From: an uncultured Chitinophagaceae bacterium
GTDB lineage: Bacteria > Bacteroidota > Bacteroidia > Chitinophagales > Chitinophagaceae
Direction of reading: 5' to 3'
Length of the DNA: 64,000 nucleotides
Assembly (NCBI GenBank): GCA_936908745.1
Contig: CAKZFX010000005.1
Location: 1 to 64,000, forward strand
Under the pieces are notes generated by a model. That model had not been told where the DNA came from and ran no database searches. It saw only the letters and a list, made by a program, of their open reading frames with translations. The position numbers and the translations under genes were made by a program. Numbering within the stretch: the stretch's first letter is position 1; each line of letters begins with the position of its first letter. Of this stretch, positions 24,468 to 32,062 are shown piece by piece.

Positions 24468-25240
24468 TCAGATATCATTGAATATTTGATCTAAAGTGGT
24501 TTCCTTTTTATCGTCATCCTTTTTCTTGTCCGCCGGCTCGTATTCTGGAATCGTAGCCAGCAGCATATTGAGATTCGCAAAGCTGACCTCCCACAACACC
24601 TGTTGCCAGGACATCCTAAAGTATTTAATAATGCCACCTATAAGGTGCCAAGGGCTATTATCCCCCTTGGTTAAAGGCTCACCTCTGCTTCGCTTGCATT
24701 TGTCGCAATCACAGGTTCCGGAATCTCCAGAACATTTAGCCCCCGAACGGAGATGATAGAGCTTAAAAAATTTGACAGGTCCATTTGCCGCAAGACAAGC
24801 TTGAGCACCCCTAACATTTCGCTACTAGTAAAGTTTCTCTCTATAAACTTGACCATATCTTTGCTAACAGGCTTGCTGTTATTATGAATTGACAATGCAA
24901 CGATTTTGGCTAACGTCTCCCCATGACTCGCAATAGCATTATAGCTCGCATCCAGCATCTTTGAACCCAAAATCTTATCCTTGTCAAGCAGGCCCGTTTT
25001 TACATCCAAAGAAAGAAGCAGCTTTGACACCCTGATCAATGTACCAAGCACCAAATGCCCGATAATAAACACTCTTTTCTTTGGTGCTAAACGAATGCTT
25101 TGTGCAATCCTGTGGATGGTATTGACAGGTCGAATATCAACGGTGATTATTACTTCGGTTCCTGCCGCGATATCGCTAACCTGTTCAAGTATTTCTTTTG
25201 TTTCCATATCTAAATAAAATGGCCATGTTTCCATGGCCAT
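24468..25240 (-). CDS. Tail assembly chaperone, -1 frameshifted long form (gpGT-like)
   Basis: Reading the chaperone gene through the slippery site at 24770-24764 and moving back one base gives a product of about 257 residues: the first 159 codons plus 98 new codons that end at TGA 24470-24468, 3 bp before the tape measure start. The extension begins KLYHLRSGAKCSGDSG, contains four Cys (C-x6-C-x-C-x2-C, CDCDKCKR) and then a hydrophobic/aromatic helical part (PWHLIGGIIKYFRMSWQQVLWEV) and a Lys/Asp tail. This copies the gpG/gpGT arrangement of lambda and other siphophages, where the long form loads the tape measure. The extension lacks a good start codon at its beginning, which favours frameshifting. 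Not proven, but the sequence evidence is strong. Confidence 0.8.
24671..25240 (-). CDS. Tail assembly chaperone, unshifted short form (gpG-like)
   Basis: The zero-frame product is 189 residues, ending IPEPVIATNASEAEVSL. It is mainly helical with several hydrophobic segments (KKRVFIIGHLVLGTLIRVSKLLL) and lies between the major tail protein and the tape measure genes, the fixed place of tail chaperones. Codons 157-159 (AAT TTT TTA) contain the frameshift site. This short form would be made by most ribosomes and is expected to bind the tape measure and tail tube protein during assembly, without being part of the virion. Confidence 0.75.
   Translation of the reverse strand: MAMETWPFYLDMETKEILEQVSDIAAGTEVIITVDIRPVNTIHRIAQSIRLAPKKRVFIIGHLVLGTLIRVSKLLLSLDVKTGLLDKDKILGSKMLDASYNAIASHGETLAKIVALSIHNNSKPVSKDMVKFIERNFTSSEMLGVLKLVLRQMDLSNFLSSIISVRGLNVLEIPEPVIATNASEAEVSL
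24764..24770 (-). promoter_or_regulatory. Canonical -1 ribosomal frameshift heptamer (T TTT TTA)
   Basis: On the coding strand, reading AAT TTT TTA AGC in frame, the heptamer T TTT TTA fits X XXY YYZ exactly: both tRNAs can re-pair after moving back one base. The next codon is then AAG. The -1 frame stays open for 98 codons from here. I did not find an obvious stem-loop by eye; GC-rich sequence starting about 20 bp downstream (24750-24740) could form one. Confidence 0.8.
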
Positions 25241-25263
25241 CGGTTATTTCAAAGGTTTTATGA

Positions 25264-26043
25264 TTACGATGCTTTGACGATCGTGAGTCGCTTTTCTCCG
25301 CTTTTTGATGGCTGGAGCACTGTTGCTGTGAAATCGACCTGGCCCAGTGCATCTTTCGTAAACGAAATACCCAGTTTACCTACGATCTTGGCACGGGGGA
25401 TTTTAACGACGTTTCCCTTTTTGTCTGTCAGCTGCAGTGATTTTTCCACGTCGGGGAATGTGTCAGGCGCTTCCCATGTTTCACCTACAGCAGAAGCGTG
25501 AACAGAACTTACAACAACTTTCCAACCTGATCCAGTGCCGCCGATCAATCCAGCTGCGCAGCTCAATTCATTCGTGCCGGTGTATCCTGATCCTAGAGCG
25601 GTAAATTCCACTTCAGTAACAGCTCCCCCGGATACTTTGATATTAGCTCTTGCTCCTGAGCCGCTGCCAGTATTCACCGACAAGGCTACATCTTCGTAAT
25701 ATCCATTGGTATAGGATGAGCCGCCGGTAAGTGTACCCAAAACGTTTACGGATCCTACGGCCTGTGCCAGGTTACCCGTTCCGCCAAAGAGCTTTTTAAG
25801 CATCAGGTAACCGATATTGTAAGATGACCATGCAAAGGTTACTTTACCTGCCTGTGTCTGGATAGATTCTACAGGCGAATCGCTCTCTTCAATGTTGAAA
25901 TCAGTGATAGTAGGATCTTCCTGCGTAATAGTCGCAGTACCCACAACCGTTTCAGGGCTTGTATTAAAGTCACTGCCCATGCCGCCATCTACGGCAACAT
26001 CTGCATACTTTATTGAAGAAAGACCAAAGATTTTTTTTGCCAT
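25264..26043 (-). CDS. Major tail (tube) protein
   Basis: A 259-residue protein with the composition of a tail tube subunit: an N-terminal AKKIFGLSSIKYADVAVDGGMG, a central VTFAWSSYNIGYLMLKKLFGG, and a C-terminal LGISFTKDALGQVDFTATVLQPSKSG. Around 120-185 it carries an inserted beta domain (SGSGARANIKVSGGAVTEVEFTALGSGYTGTN, quoted here only to show its Gly/Ser repeat pattern in parts). Such inserted domains often decorate the tail surface. It is just upstream of the tail chaperone and tape measure genes. Confidence 0.75.
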   Translation of the reverse strand: MAKKIFGLSSIKYADVAVDGGMGSDFNTSPETVVGTATITQEDPTITDFNIEESDSPVESIQTQAGKVTFAWSSYNIGYLMLKKLFGGTGNLAQAVGSVNVLGTLTGGSSYTNGYYEDVALSVNTGSGSGARANIKVSGGAVTEVEFTALGSGYTGTNELSCAAGLIGGTGSGWKVVVSSVHASAVGETWEAPDTFPDVEKSLQLTDKKGNVVKIPRAKIVGKLGISFTKDALGQVDFTATVLQPSKSGEKRLTIVKAS

Positions 26044-26054
26044 TTTATTAGGTG

Positions 26055-26462
26055 TTAAAGATTTTCAATAAAAAATTCAACTCTTATGTTGATATAATGT
26101 GATCCCGATTCAGGGTCTTGTATTAAAACTTGTTGTTGAACATCCAGATTATAATCAGCGCCCCACTTATCTGTTACCGCTTCCAAGATTAAACCCGCAA
26201 TCGCTTTTAATCTTGGATGGTTTGGTTGCAAATCCTGCATCCCGTTTACAGTTACTTTTAGATCAGGTACGTAAGCGTTGATATTTGTAATTGCTTTCTG
26301 AAGTTGTTCATTGTTTATCGGCAAGCAATTGATTACTATGTCCTCTTTTCTGCTATTGCCATCCCGGCGATGCTTACACAAGCTTCCGGATATCTCGGTC
26401 TTAACCGGGCTTGTATCAAGGAAAGAATAAATAGTATCAACAACTTCAAACGTGGTAGTCAT
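26055..26462 (-). CDS. Tail terminator / completion protein candidate
   Basis: A 135-residue protein between the HK97 gp10-like protein and the major tail protein, the usual position of the tail terminator. The content fits: an N-terminal helix (TTTFEVVDTIYSFLDTSPV) and a C-terminal DVQQQVLIQDPESGSHYINIRVEFFIENL with repeated beta strands. Its start overlaps the upstream gene by 4 bp. The assignment is by position. Confidence 0.6.
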   Translation of the reverse strand: MTTTFEVVDTIYSFLDTSPVKTEISGSLCKHRRDGNSRKEDIVINCLPINNEQLQKAITNINAYVPDLKVTVNGMQDLQPNHPRLKAIAGLILEAVTDKWGADYNLDVQQQVLIQDPESGSHYINIRVEFFIENL

Positions 26463-26917
26463 CCTCTTGCTTTTAACTTATTGCCCAATTGAACCATGGC
26501 AGACTTTAGACTTGCTTCAGCAATACCGGAAGAACTTGTGATTACATCGTAACCCTTACTTTCCACCGCCGCTGCGTAATCCATTCCGGCCACTCCTAAA
26601 AGCACATACCCTGATGGATATTTCTTCTTCAATTCGCTCATAACTTTTTCAGCCTCATTTACACCATCCGGGCCGCCTTTTCTTTGCTCGAAATTGGCAG
26701 AGACTTGTTTGCCATTTTCTAATACGACATACCCAATAGAACTTCGCAGGTTCGCTGTATCATCCTTAAAATTTGCTCTGGTCCTGGCATTTACCACAAA
26801 TTGCTCCCCAATACGAATAAGTCTCAGTAGGATTGCGTCCTTAATAGCCTTCTTTTTAAGAACAACTATCTTAGAAATGTCTCCTTGCTTGAACTTTGGA
26901 ACCATTTTTACAGCCAT
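26459..26917 (-). CDS. HK97 gp10-like head-tail or minor tail protein
   Basis: A 152-residue protein. The N-terminal helix with VNARTRANFKDDTANLRSSIGY is the characteristic HK97 gp10-family motif (ARxxxPxxTGxLRxSI type). The later YVLLGVAGMDYAAAVESKGYDVI supports this. Members connect the head to the tail or complete the tail. It overlaps both neighbours by a few bases, so it is translationally coupled in the connector cluster. Confidence 0.8.
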   Translation of the reverse strand: MAVKMVPKFKQGDISKIVVLKKKAIKDAILLRLIRIGEQFVVNARTRANFKDDTANLRSSIGYVVLENGKQVSANFEQRKGGPDGVNEAEKVMSELKKKYPSGYVLLGVAGMDYAAAVESKGYDVITSSSGIAEASLKSAMVQLGNKLKARG

Positions 26918-27225
26918 ACACGTGCATTTAACTGCCCCTTACTGAACTGCTTAACTGTATTTTTTAAAAGAACTGTTTCACCATTTTTAACCGTCACATC
27001 TGTACCAACTGGTAAGTCTGATTGCGGCAAAGGCAGGTAAACAATGCCTTCATAATTGATCATTGTACCGTCAGCGGCCCTTACCATGCCATTCCCTTTA
27101 TTCGGTTCGTAACGGCCATTAACCTGTGAAGTTGTTGGCGTTCCATTCACCCAGTTACCGCTTACGTCTTTGGTTGATTCCGAAGCCACTGAAATTTCAA
27201 TAATATGCGGATATTGGGTTACCAT
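26908..27225 (-). CDS. Head closure / head-tail joining protein
   Basis: A 105-residue beta-rich protein (PHIIEISVASESTKDVSGNWV, QVNGRYEPNKGNGMVRAADGT, LPVGTDVTVKNGETVL) with the size and position of a head-completion (gp16 or stopper-like) protein. It overlaps both flanking connector genes. The role is assigned from context and fold-like features. Confidence 0.6.
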   Translation of the reverse strand: MVTQYPHIIEISVASESTKDVSGNWVNGTPTTSQVNGRYEPNKGNGMVRAADGTMINYEGIVYLPLPQSDLPVGTDVTVKNGETVLLKNTVKQFSKGQLNARVWL

Positions 27226-27530
27226 TGGAGAGCCGTTACCTTTGGCTTATATGTTTCCAGAACAGAAGATATACCGTGCTTTTCAGCAAGAGCAACCAGG
27301 TGCTTAATCACAGCACTTCGATCATACTTTACAGAATAACCTCCTTCTGAAACATCAGGCTCTGATAGTAATCCTAAGAGCACATCTATTGCGCAGAGAT
27401 CAATGCTTTTTGCTCCCTCTTTGCTATAAGTTGCTTCTTCCGAAACATCTTGATCAAGCATAGCTTTAATCAATGTGTTATCGAGTACGCTTACCCGCAG
27501 GACCGCTATCAGAGCTTCTTTATTTGTCAC
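27219..27530 (-). CDS. Head-tail adaptor candidate
   Basis: A 103-residue helical protein (MTNKEALIAVLRVSVLDNTLIKAMLDQ; KSIDLCAIDVLLGLLSEPDVSEGGYSVKYDRSAVIKHL) directly after the capsid gene. This is the place of the adaptor that binds the portal ring in siphophages. It overlaps the head closure gene by 7 bp. Similar small proteins are common in Bacteroidetes phages. Confidence 0.55.
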   Translation of the reverse strand: MTNKEALIAVLRVSVLDNTLIKAMLDQDVSEEATYSKEGAKSIDLCAIDVLLGLLSEPDVSEGGYSVKYDRSAVIKHLVALAEKHGISSVLETYKPKVTALQW

Positions 27531-27544
27531 TTTTAAAGAACTGT

Positions 27545-28636
27545 TTATGAGAATGAAGCAGTAGTGCTCAACAAATAAATGCTGTCAATTGCTTCTACTG
27601 CCGGGAACGCATTGATTGATCCCTTAGTCCATTCGCCAAATGGGTCTGTTTCGCCCCATTTAGAGATCAATACGCGCTGGTATGTCGCATAGTTCACATG
27701 CTCTACCGGCTTGATCTGCTCAATGGCCACGGTGTTTTTGATAGTTCCCAACTTACCATCAGGAATGAACGCCACGTTAGCATCAGCAAAAGGACGGATC
27801 GTAGTGATTACACCGTCGGCTTCTACACCGATAGCTTCATCTACAATCTCGATCAAAGGCCACATGTTTGCTTCCATGATCTTGTTTACATTTTCCAATG
27901 TAACAAGAACATTACCGGCTGTCTTGAAGCCAAGGAAGTTGGAGATATAGCTCTTTACTTCCGTGATTTTGATAAACTCATACCACTTAGCGCGACTCAT
28001 CAGCATTTTGCTGAACTTAATGCCGCGGGCCGTGGCCGCATTGATGATACCAGGGATATCAACAGTCAGCGGATTAGATGCCGTATTGCTCCATACTGTA
28101 GCAGCGTTTACTTTGTTGCCGGAAGGCATCAGCAGGTCTATATCATCCATTGCCAGACCATCAGGGTTCGTAGTAGAACTAATAACGATCTTACCGGTAG
28201 AAATAGCCTGAAGGGTCATGATATCAAGCCTTTTCAACGGCGCAGCACCAGCTTTTTTCACATCTCCAAACATCAAATCCAGCAGTTGAGTACGCTTTGT
28301 TGCGTCATCAATAGACTGTAGCGACTGGAGAGTGAGAAAGTCGTAGTAGTCGTTTTCTGTCATCTTGAATTTCTCTGAGATGGCAGGAATTTCGCCGGTT
28401 AATTTATCCAGCGCAGCACGGCTTCTAAGCGGTGCCGGCGAATCGCGGTCCACCACAGATGCGGCAGCCTCAATTCTGCTTTTTCCGATCACGCTTACAT
28501 AGTTTAGCGTGGTTTGAGGCGTGCCCCAATCGAAATATTTTTGAAACCAGGTTGGCGCAAACTTGTCAAGGCTTGCATCGATCATTACCTGGAGCCTGTC
28601 GGCATAGTTGCCAAACATGGATTTTACCTTGCTCAT
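27545..28636 (-). CDS. Major capsid protein (E-type)
   Basis: A 363-residue protein resembling the lambda E-type capsid family (Phage_cap_E). The conserved parts include the N-terminal helix, FKMTENDYYDFLTLQSLQS, the KILMSRAKWYEFIKI-type strand (here KMLMSRAKWYEFIKITEVKSYI) and GVITTIRPFADANVAFIPDGKLG near residue 290. It forms the icosahedral shell. It is preceded by scaffold and decoration genes and followed by connectors, the standard order. Confidence 0.85.
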   Translation of the reverse strand: MSKVKSMFGNYADRLQVMIDASLDKFAPTWFQKYFDWGTPQTTLNYVSVIGKSRIEAAASVVDRDSPAPLRSRAALDKLTGEIPAISEKFKMTENDYYDFLTLQSLQSIDDATKRTQLLDLMFGDVKKAGAAPLKRLDIMTLQAISTGKIVISSTTNPDGLAMDDIDLLMPSGNKVNAATVWSNTASNPLTVDIPGIINAATARGIKFSKMLMSRAKWYEFIKITEVKSYISNFLGFKTAGNVLVTLENVNKIMEANMWPLIEIVDEAIGVEADGVITTIRPFADANVAFIPDGKLGTIKNTVAIEQIKPVEHVNYATYQRVLISKWGETDPFGEWTKGSINAFPAVEAIDSIYLLSTTASFS

Positions 28637-28656
28637 GTATTATTTCCTCCCGGTTT

Positions 28657-29250
28657 TTATTTGGATGATGAATAAATAATGTGTGGCATTGCTGTTTTTA
28701 CAGCTGCTGGAACAGCAGGAACCCTGCGTTCATAAACGGTACCGCGGATTACTACCGAAACGCTTACACCGGCCGCTACATCTGTATCTTCATACAGCAA
28801 GCCTTTAGCTGTCACGCTATAAGCGGCCGCTGACGCCCCTGTAGCAGATGATTGGAACAACACATCGGTGCCAGCTGTAAGCGCAGAACCCAACGTTGTT
28901 CCAACAGTAATTACGTCGTATGCCGCATTGCTTGTATCGATAGCTGTGATAGCATAAGCTGCACTGCCTACTGTTTTGGCAACATAGTCACCAACTTTTC
29001 CGTGATGACCCTTGTAAACCTTGATGTCAGTTGCTGAATTTGAAGCGTTTTCGAAAACACTGAACAGCTTAACAACCTTTGCTTTACGTGTTGACTCATC
29101 GTAGCCAAGCGGGTGACCAGCTTTTACTGTAGCACCGGCTGTCAAAGTGCTGTCATCGAGCACGAATCCACCTTGGGCAGATTCAATCCTGTTTTGAAAG
29201 ACAGGCACTCCGTTGTTCAGAGTAGTTTTAACGGGTTGTAAACCTCCCAT
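28657..29250 (-). CDS. Head decoration / head fibre protein
   Basis: A 197-residue Ala/Val/Thr-rich protein (GGLQPVKTTLNNGVPVFQNRIESAQGG; VKAGHPLGYDESTRKAKVV; VSVSVVIRGTVYERRVPAVP) located between scaffold and capsid genes. The composition and position match the head decoration or head-fibre proteins of Bacteroidetes phages, which stabilise or coat the capsid. Confidence 0.7.
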   Translation of the reverse strand: MGGLQPVKTTLNNGVPVFQNRIESAQGGFVLDDSTLTAGATVKAGHPLGYDESTRKAKVVKLFSVFENASNSATDIKVYKGHHGKVGDYVAKTVGSAAYAITAIDTSNAAYDVITVGTTLGSALTAGTDVLFQSSATGASAAAYSVTAKGLLYEDTDVAAGVSVSVVIRGTVYERRVPAVPAAVKTAMPHIIYSSSK

Positions 29251-29261
29251 AATAAAGAATT

Positions 29262-29921
29262 TTATTTTTTGTCAGATGATGTGTCTTTGCCTTTATCAGC
29301 CCATTCTTTTATTTCAGCGTCAACAACTTTGTCACTTGCTGCACCGCCCTTAGCACTACTGCCACCTGGCTGCGTTGCACTCATCAGACCCTTGTCGACC
29401 ATCGTTTGCTGAAATGCTGAAAATTTTTCGGTCACCGAATCAACAAAAGCTTGTAAACCATCTTCCTTATCAGGAATTGTCCAACTATCCCAAAATGACT
29501 CAGGAACATCTTTCAATAGCTCGGTTGCCTTTGCCTTGATTGATGTCTGGGCTTTTTCTTTTGACATAGTCGCTACCTGATCACCTAAAGTTTTTAACTG
29601 ATTAGTTAACCCTTTAAGCCATTCAGGCTCATTTCCTGTCGGATCAACAGGATCATCTTTCGGATCATCGGCCTTAGGATCTTTTTTGGGATTCTTTTTT
29701 TCCCATTCCTTTTTAGCGTCAGATACTCTGGAATCACCTTCCCGTTGTAAATCGGCTGCGAATTCGGTAATGGATACTGCGTTATCAAAGTCCGTTATGG
29801 CTTGTTCGATCCCGCTTTCTTCTGTTACTTTTTTTGCCAGTTTATCGGCAATAAGTCCCAGTGCTTTTTTAGACACCCCTGGATGTTTGGCTACCAGTTG
29901 TGCTAGTATTTTTTCACGCAT
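29262..29921 (-). CDS. Capsid scaffolding protein
   Basis: A 219-residue, highly charged helical protein with a Lys/Asp/Pro-rich central linker (KKNPKKDPKADDPKDDPVD) and a helical C-terminus, just before the decoration and capsid genes. This is the usual nature and place of scaffolding proteins, which guide capsid assembly and are then removed. No protease domain is visible. Confidence 0.75.
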   Translation of the reverse strand: MREKILAQLVAKHPGVSKKALGLIADKLAKKVTEESGIEQAITDFDNAVSITEFAADLQREGDSRVSDAKKEWEKKNPKKDPKADDPKDDPVDPTGNEPEWLKGLTNQLKTLGDQVATMSKEKAQTSIKAKATELLKDVPESFWDSWTIPDKEDGLQAFVDSVTEKFSAFQQTMVDKGLMSATQPGGSSAKGGAASDKVVDAEIKEWADKGKDTSSDKK

Positions 29922-30019
29922 AAGAATAAAGAGCTTTTATGAACGTGAAATTATAAGCGTGTTTTTGTTTTTTCTGGAAAGGCTATTAAACCTGCGATAA
30001 TGTTTATTATATTGCGCAA

Positions 30020-30403
30020 ATGCCGCCCGTATCAAGTATTATGGAAGATCCTTTAGCAGGATGTCTGCCGTTGATGAGAGTAGAAAGCAATGCGCAGAAT
30101 ATGCTGGGATCAATGTTGATGAGGTTAAGAATCTTTTATTCCGAACCAGAAGCCAACACAATCAGCGAATCAATAATTGCAGAAGTAAAAAATATAAGTA
30201 TCTACCATTGGGAATACGTGATCAACGAAGTAATGTTTGAATTTCGGCGGGTACAAAAAAAGTGGTCAGAGCAATATGAAGAAAACATCCTTAACCAATG
30301 GACCACTGATCTTTTAAAAAGACACCAAGAAGATGCAGTATGGAGTTTTTTCAGGCAAGTGAAAGCAAACCGGCTTTCACGCAAAAGAACGCCGGCAGCG
30401 TAG
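30020..30403 (+). CDS. Hypothetical gene on opposite strand within late operon
   Basis: A 127-residue helical protein read rightwards in the only gap between late genes (29922-30404). It begins MPPVSSIMEDPLAGCLPLM; an alternative ATG lies at 30041. The protein has many Trp, Phe and Arg (YHWEYVINEVMFEFRRVQKKW; FFRQVKANRLSRKR), which suggests a nucleic-acid- or protein-binding helical protein. Opposite orientation inside a structural operon is typical of an inserted moron gene. No family is recognised. Confidence 0.55.
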   Translation: MPPVSSIMEDPLAGCLPLMRVESNAQNMLGSMLMRLRIFYSEPEANTISESIIAEVKNISIYHWEYVINEVMFEFRRVQKKWSEQYEENILNQWTTDLLKRHQEDAVWSFFRQVKANRLSRKRTPAA

Positions 30404-30404
30404 T

Positions 30405-31445
30405 TTACTTCCCAATATATTGAGGGTTATCTAGCATCCAATATGGCTCATTTTTTAATCTTGAAAGCATTTCGGCATTCTCTTTTAGGTATTTCCCGAA
30501 AGCAGCTGGCGGCTGGATTGTTAATGACTTGGTCGATACAGTAATTGTTTCGCCGGATAGAAGCTGATCCTCAATTTTATCATACTCTTCATCGCTCATC
30601 ATTTCTGGAGTTGCAAAACATATACACTGCGTATGCCAGCCTTTGAATTTGAAATCCTTTGGATATACACCGGCTAAATGGTCGCAGATATCATACTTAG
30701 GATGCGCATTAGACAAACACACCCTTATACCTGTCACAAAAGGGAGGGTTTGCCACCTGTGATGGTCCGAATCCCGGTAGGCATTATTTGTTTCAGTTCT
30801 TGATAGCCTAAGAGCATTCTTATAGCTGCTTCTATAAACGCCTTGGCCGGGATGATAGTTTCGGGCAGATGATGACAGTGTTAGTTTTCCTTCTTCACTT
30901 CTTACACGACGGAAAAGACGGTCAGGCTCCTTCAAATTTTTTGTCAACTCTTTAGCCATTTCTTTTGCCGATTGGCCTTTACTTAACCCCATGCCAAGAG
31001 TCTGCTCAATTTCTACTTTGAAAGGGTCAAGCAGATTCCACACTCTTCGACTCAGGTCGATTCCGTTTTCCTTTCGTCTTATAAAAGCGTTAAGCGCCTG
31101 AAGATTGGGATCATACAAAGACTGTCGGACCCTAACAGGAATATATTTACCAGAAAGCCGCTTGTCAACTAAGACATTGTTTTTTCTATTGCTCAACTGC
31201 CAGCAATCCTTTATCCCGTTCACAACAGCGCCGTACACCTGGTTATGCAGCTTGCTAACAGCAGCATCTACTCTCTTTTTTAAGAGAGGGTAGTCGGACA
31301 GTTTGAACAATCCACCCTTAAATTTCACGGTGTTTATAACAGGCGACAAAGAAATTATTGCGCCTTCATATTGGCTCAGAATAAGGCGATTGATTGCAGC
31401 CTGATTCTTTAGCAGCTGAAGATCATATGGATTTATAGCTGGCAC
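30405..31445 (-). CDS. Phage minor head protein (SPP1 gp7 / Mu F-like)
   Basis: A 346-residue protein of the minor head protein family. The typical C-terminal motif is present (around 255-295): TGIRVCLSNAHPKYDICDHLAG, then KGWHTQCICFATP, with conserved Cys/His residues thought to bind metal. The preceding ALRLSRTETNNAYRDSDHHRW is also a family block. These proteins bind near the portal inside the head and may guide DNA exit. It lies two small genes downstream of the portal gene. Confidence 0.85.
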   Translation of the reverse strand: MPAINPYDLQLLKNQAAINRLILSQYEGAIISLSPVINTVKFKGGLFKLSDYPLLKKRVDAAVSKLHNQVYGAVVNGIKDCWQLSNRKNNVLVDKRLSGKYIPVRVRQSLYDPNLQALNAFIRRKENGIDLSRRVWNLLDPFKVEIEQTLGMGLSKGQSAKEMAKELTKNLKEPDRLFRRVRSEEGKLTLSSSARNYHPGQGVYRSSYKNALRLSRTETNNAYRDSDHHRWQTLPFVTGIRVCLSNAHPKYDICDHLAGVYPKDFKFKGWHTQCICFATPEMMSDEEYDKIEDQLLSGETITVSTKSLTIQPPAAFGKYLKENAEMLSRLKNEPYWMLDNPQYIGK

Positions 31446-31451
31446 TATTTC

Positions 31452-31805
31452 TTAGCCTACAAAGTTCTTCTTAGCGTATTCAATTTCCTCCTTGGTAAAA
31501 TGAGTGTCAGGATAGTCTCCGGTCTTAATTATCGGAAGTGACCCGTGCAGGCTCATAGGAGCTAATGTACTTCCAAGGATTTTAACATACACCTTGCCCG
31601 TTTTTTTAACCTCTTCTAATTCATCTTCCGTCAATTCCCAGCAAGAGACATGCGCGGCCACGTTAGCGGGCGCATCGTCCGAAGTTGGGCCGGGTATAGT
31701 GGTAATAATCCTCGCAACTGGTAAGGCGTAACATTGGTTGTCTGTTATGTCAGCCGGCTTGCCGATATAATCGTTTCTTTCTTCGAAATCAATTGCTTGT
31801 GCCAT
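31452..31805 (-). CDS. Hypothetical phage protein, 117 aa
   Basis: A 117-residue protein with ADITDNQCYALPVARIITTIPGP and a short acidic C-terminus (HFTKEEIEYAKKNFVG). It lies between the portal-side small gene and the minor head protein, overlapping the upstream gene by 17 bp. It could be a virion or scaffold accessory protein; no family is recognised. Confidence 0.6.
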   Translation of the reverse strand: MAQAIDFEERNDYIGKPADITDNQCYALPVARIITTIPGPTSDDAPANVAAHVSCWELTEDELEEVKKTGKVYVKILGSTLAPMSLHGSLPIIKTGDYPDTHFTKEEIEYAKKNFVG

Positions 31806-32052
31806 TATCTTGTTTTTTAAGTTTCAGTTTAAAGTATTCTGCGACCTTACGGATCATCCGTGGCTCTTTCATATGCCGGTGATTCTTAGCGAAAATCTCT
31901 ACAGCGTAATCGATCACCCTTTGAATTTTATCATCAGGTATTTCGTAGGCATCTAACTTTTTGATGAAAGGTACGAGCCATCCTTTGGCTACTTCTTGTA
32001 AAGATTTTTCTTCAGTAGGCCTCTCTTCGTGAACAGTATTTATTGCATTCAT
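31789..32052 (-). CDS. Hypothetical phage protein, 87 aa
   Basis: An 87-residue charged helical protein (KGWLVPFIKKLDAYEIPDDKIQRVIDYAVEIFAKN). It is 10 bp downstream of the portal gene and overlaps the next gene by 17 bp. The tight packing with structural genes argues that it is real. Function unknown. Confidence 0.6.
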   Translation of the reverse strand: MNAINTVHEERPTEEKSLQEVAKGWLVPFIKKLDAYEIPDDKIQRVIDYAVEIFAKNHRHMKEPRMIRKVAEYFKLKLKKQDNGTSN

Positions 32053-32062
32053 TTTTGTGCTT

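Noticed and set aside
27698..28321. Plus-strand 207-aa frame opposite the capsid gene
   Set aside because: It is entirely antisense to the well-supported major capsid gene and has no recognisable domain.
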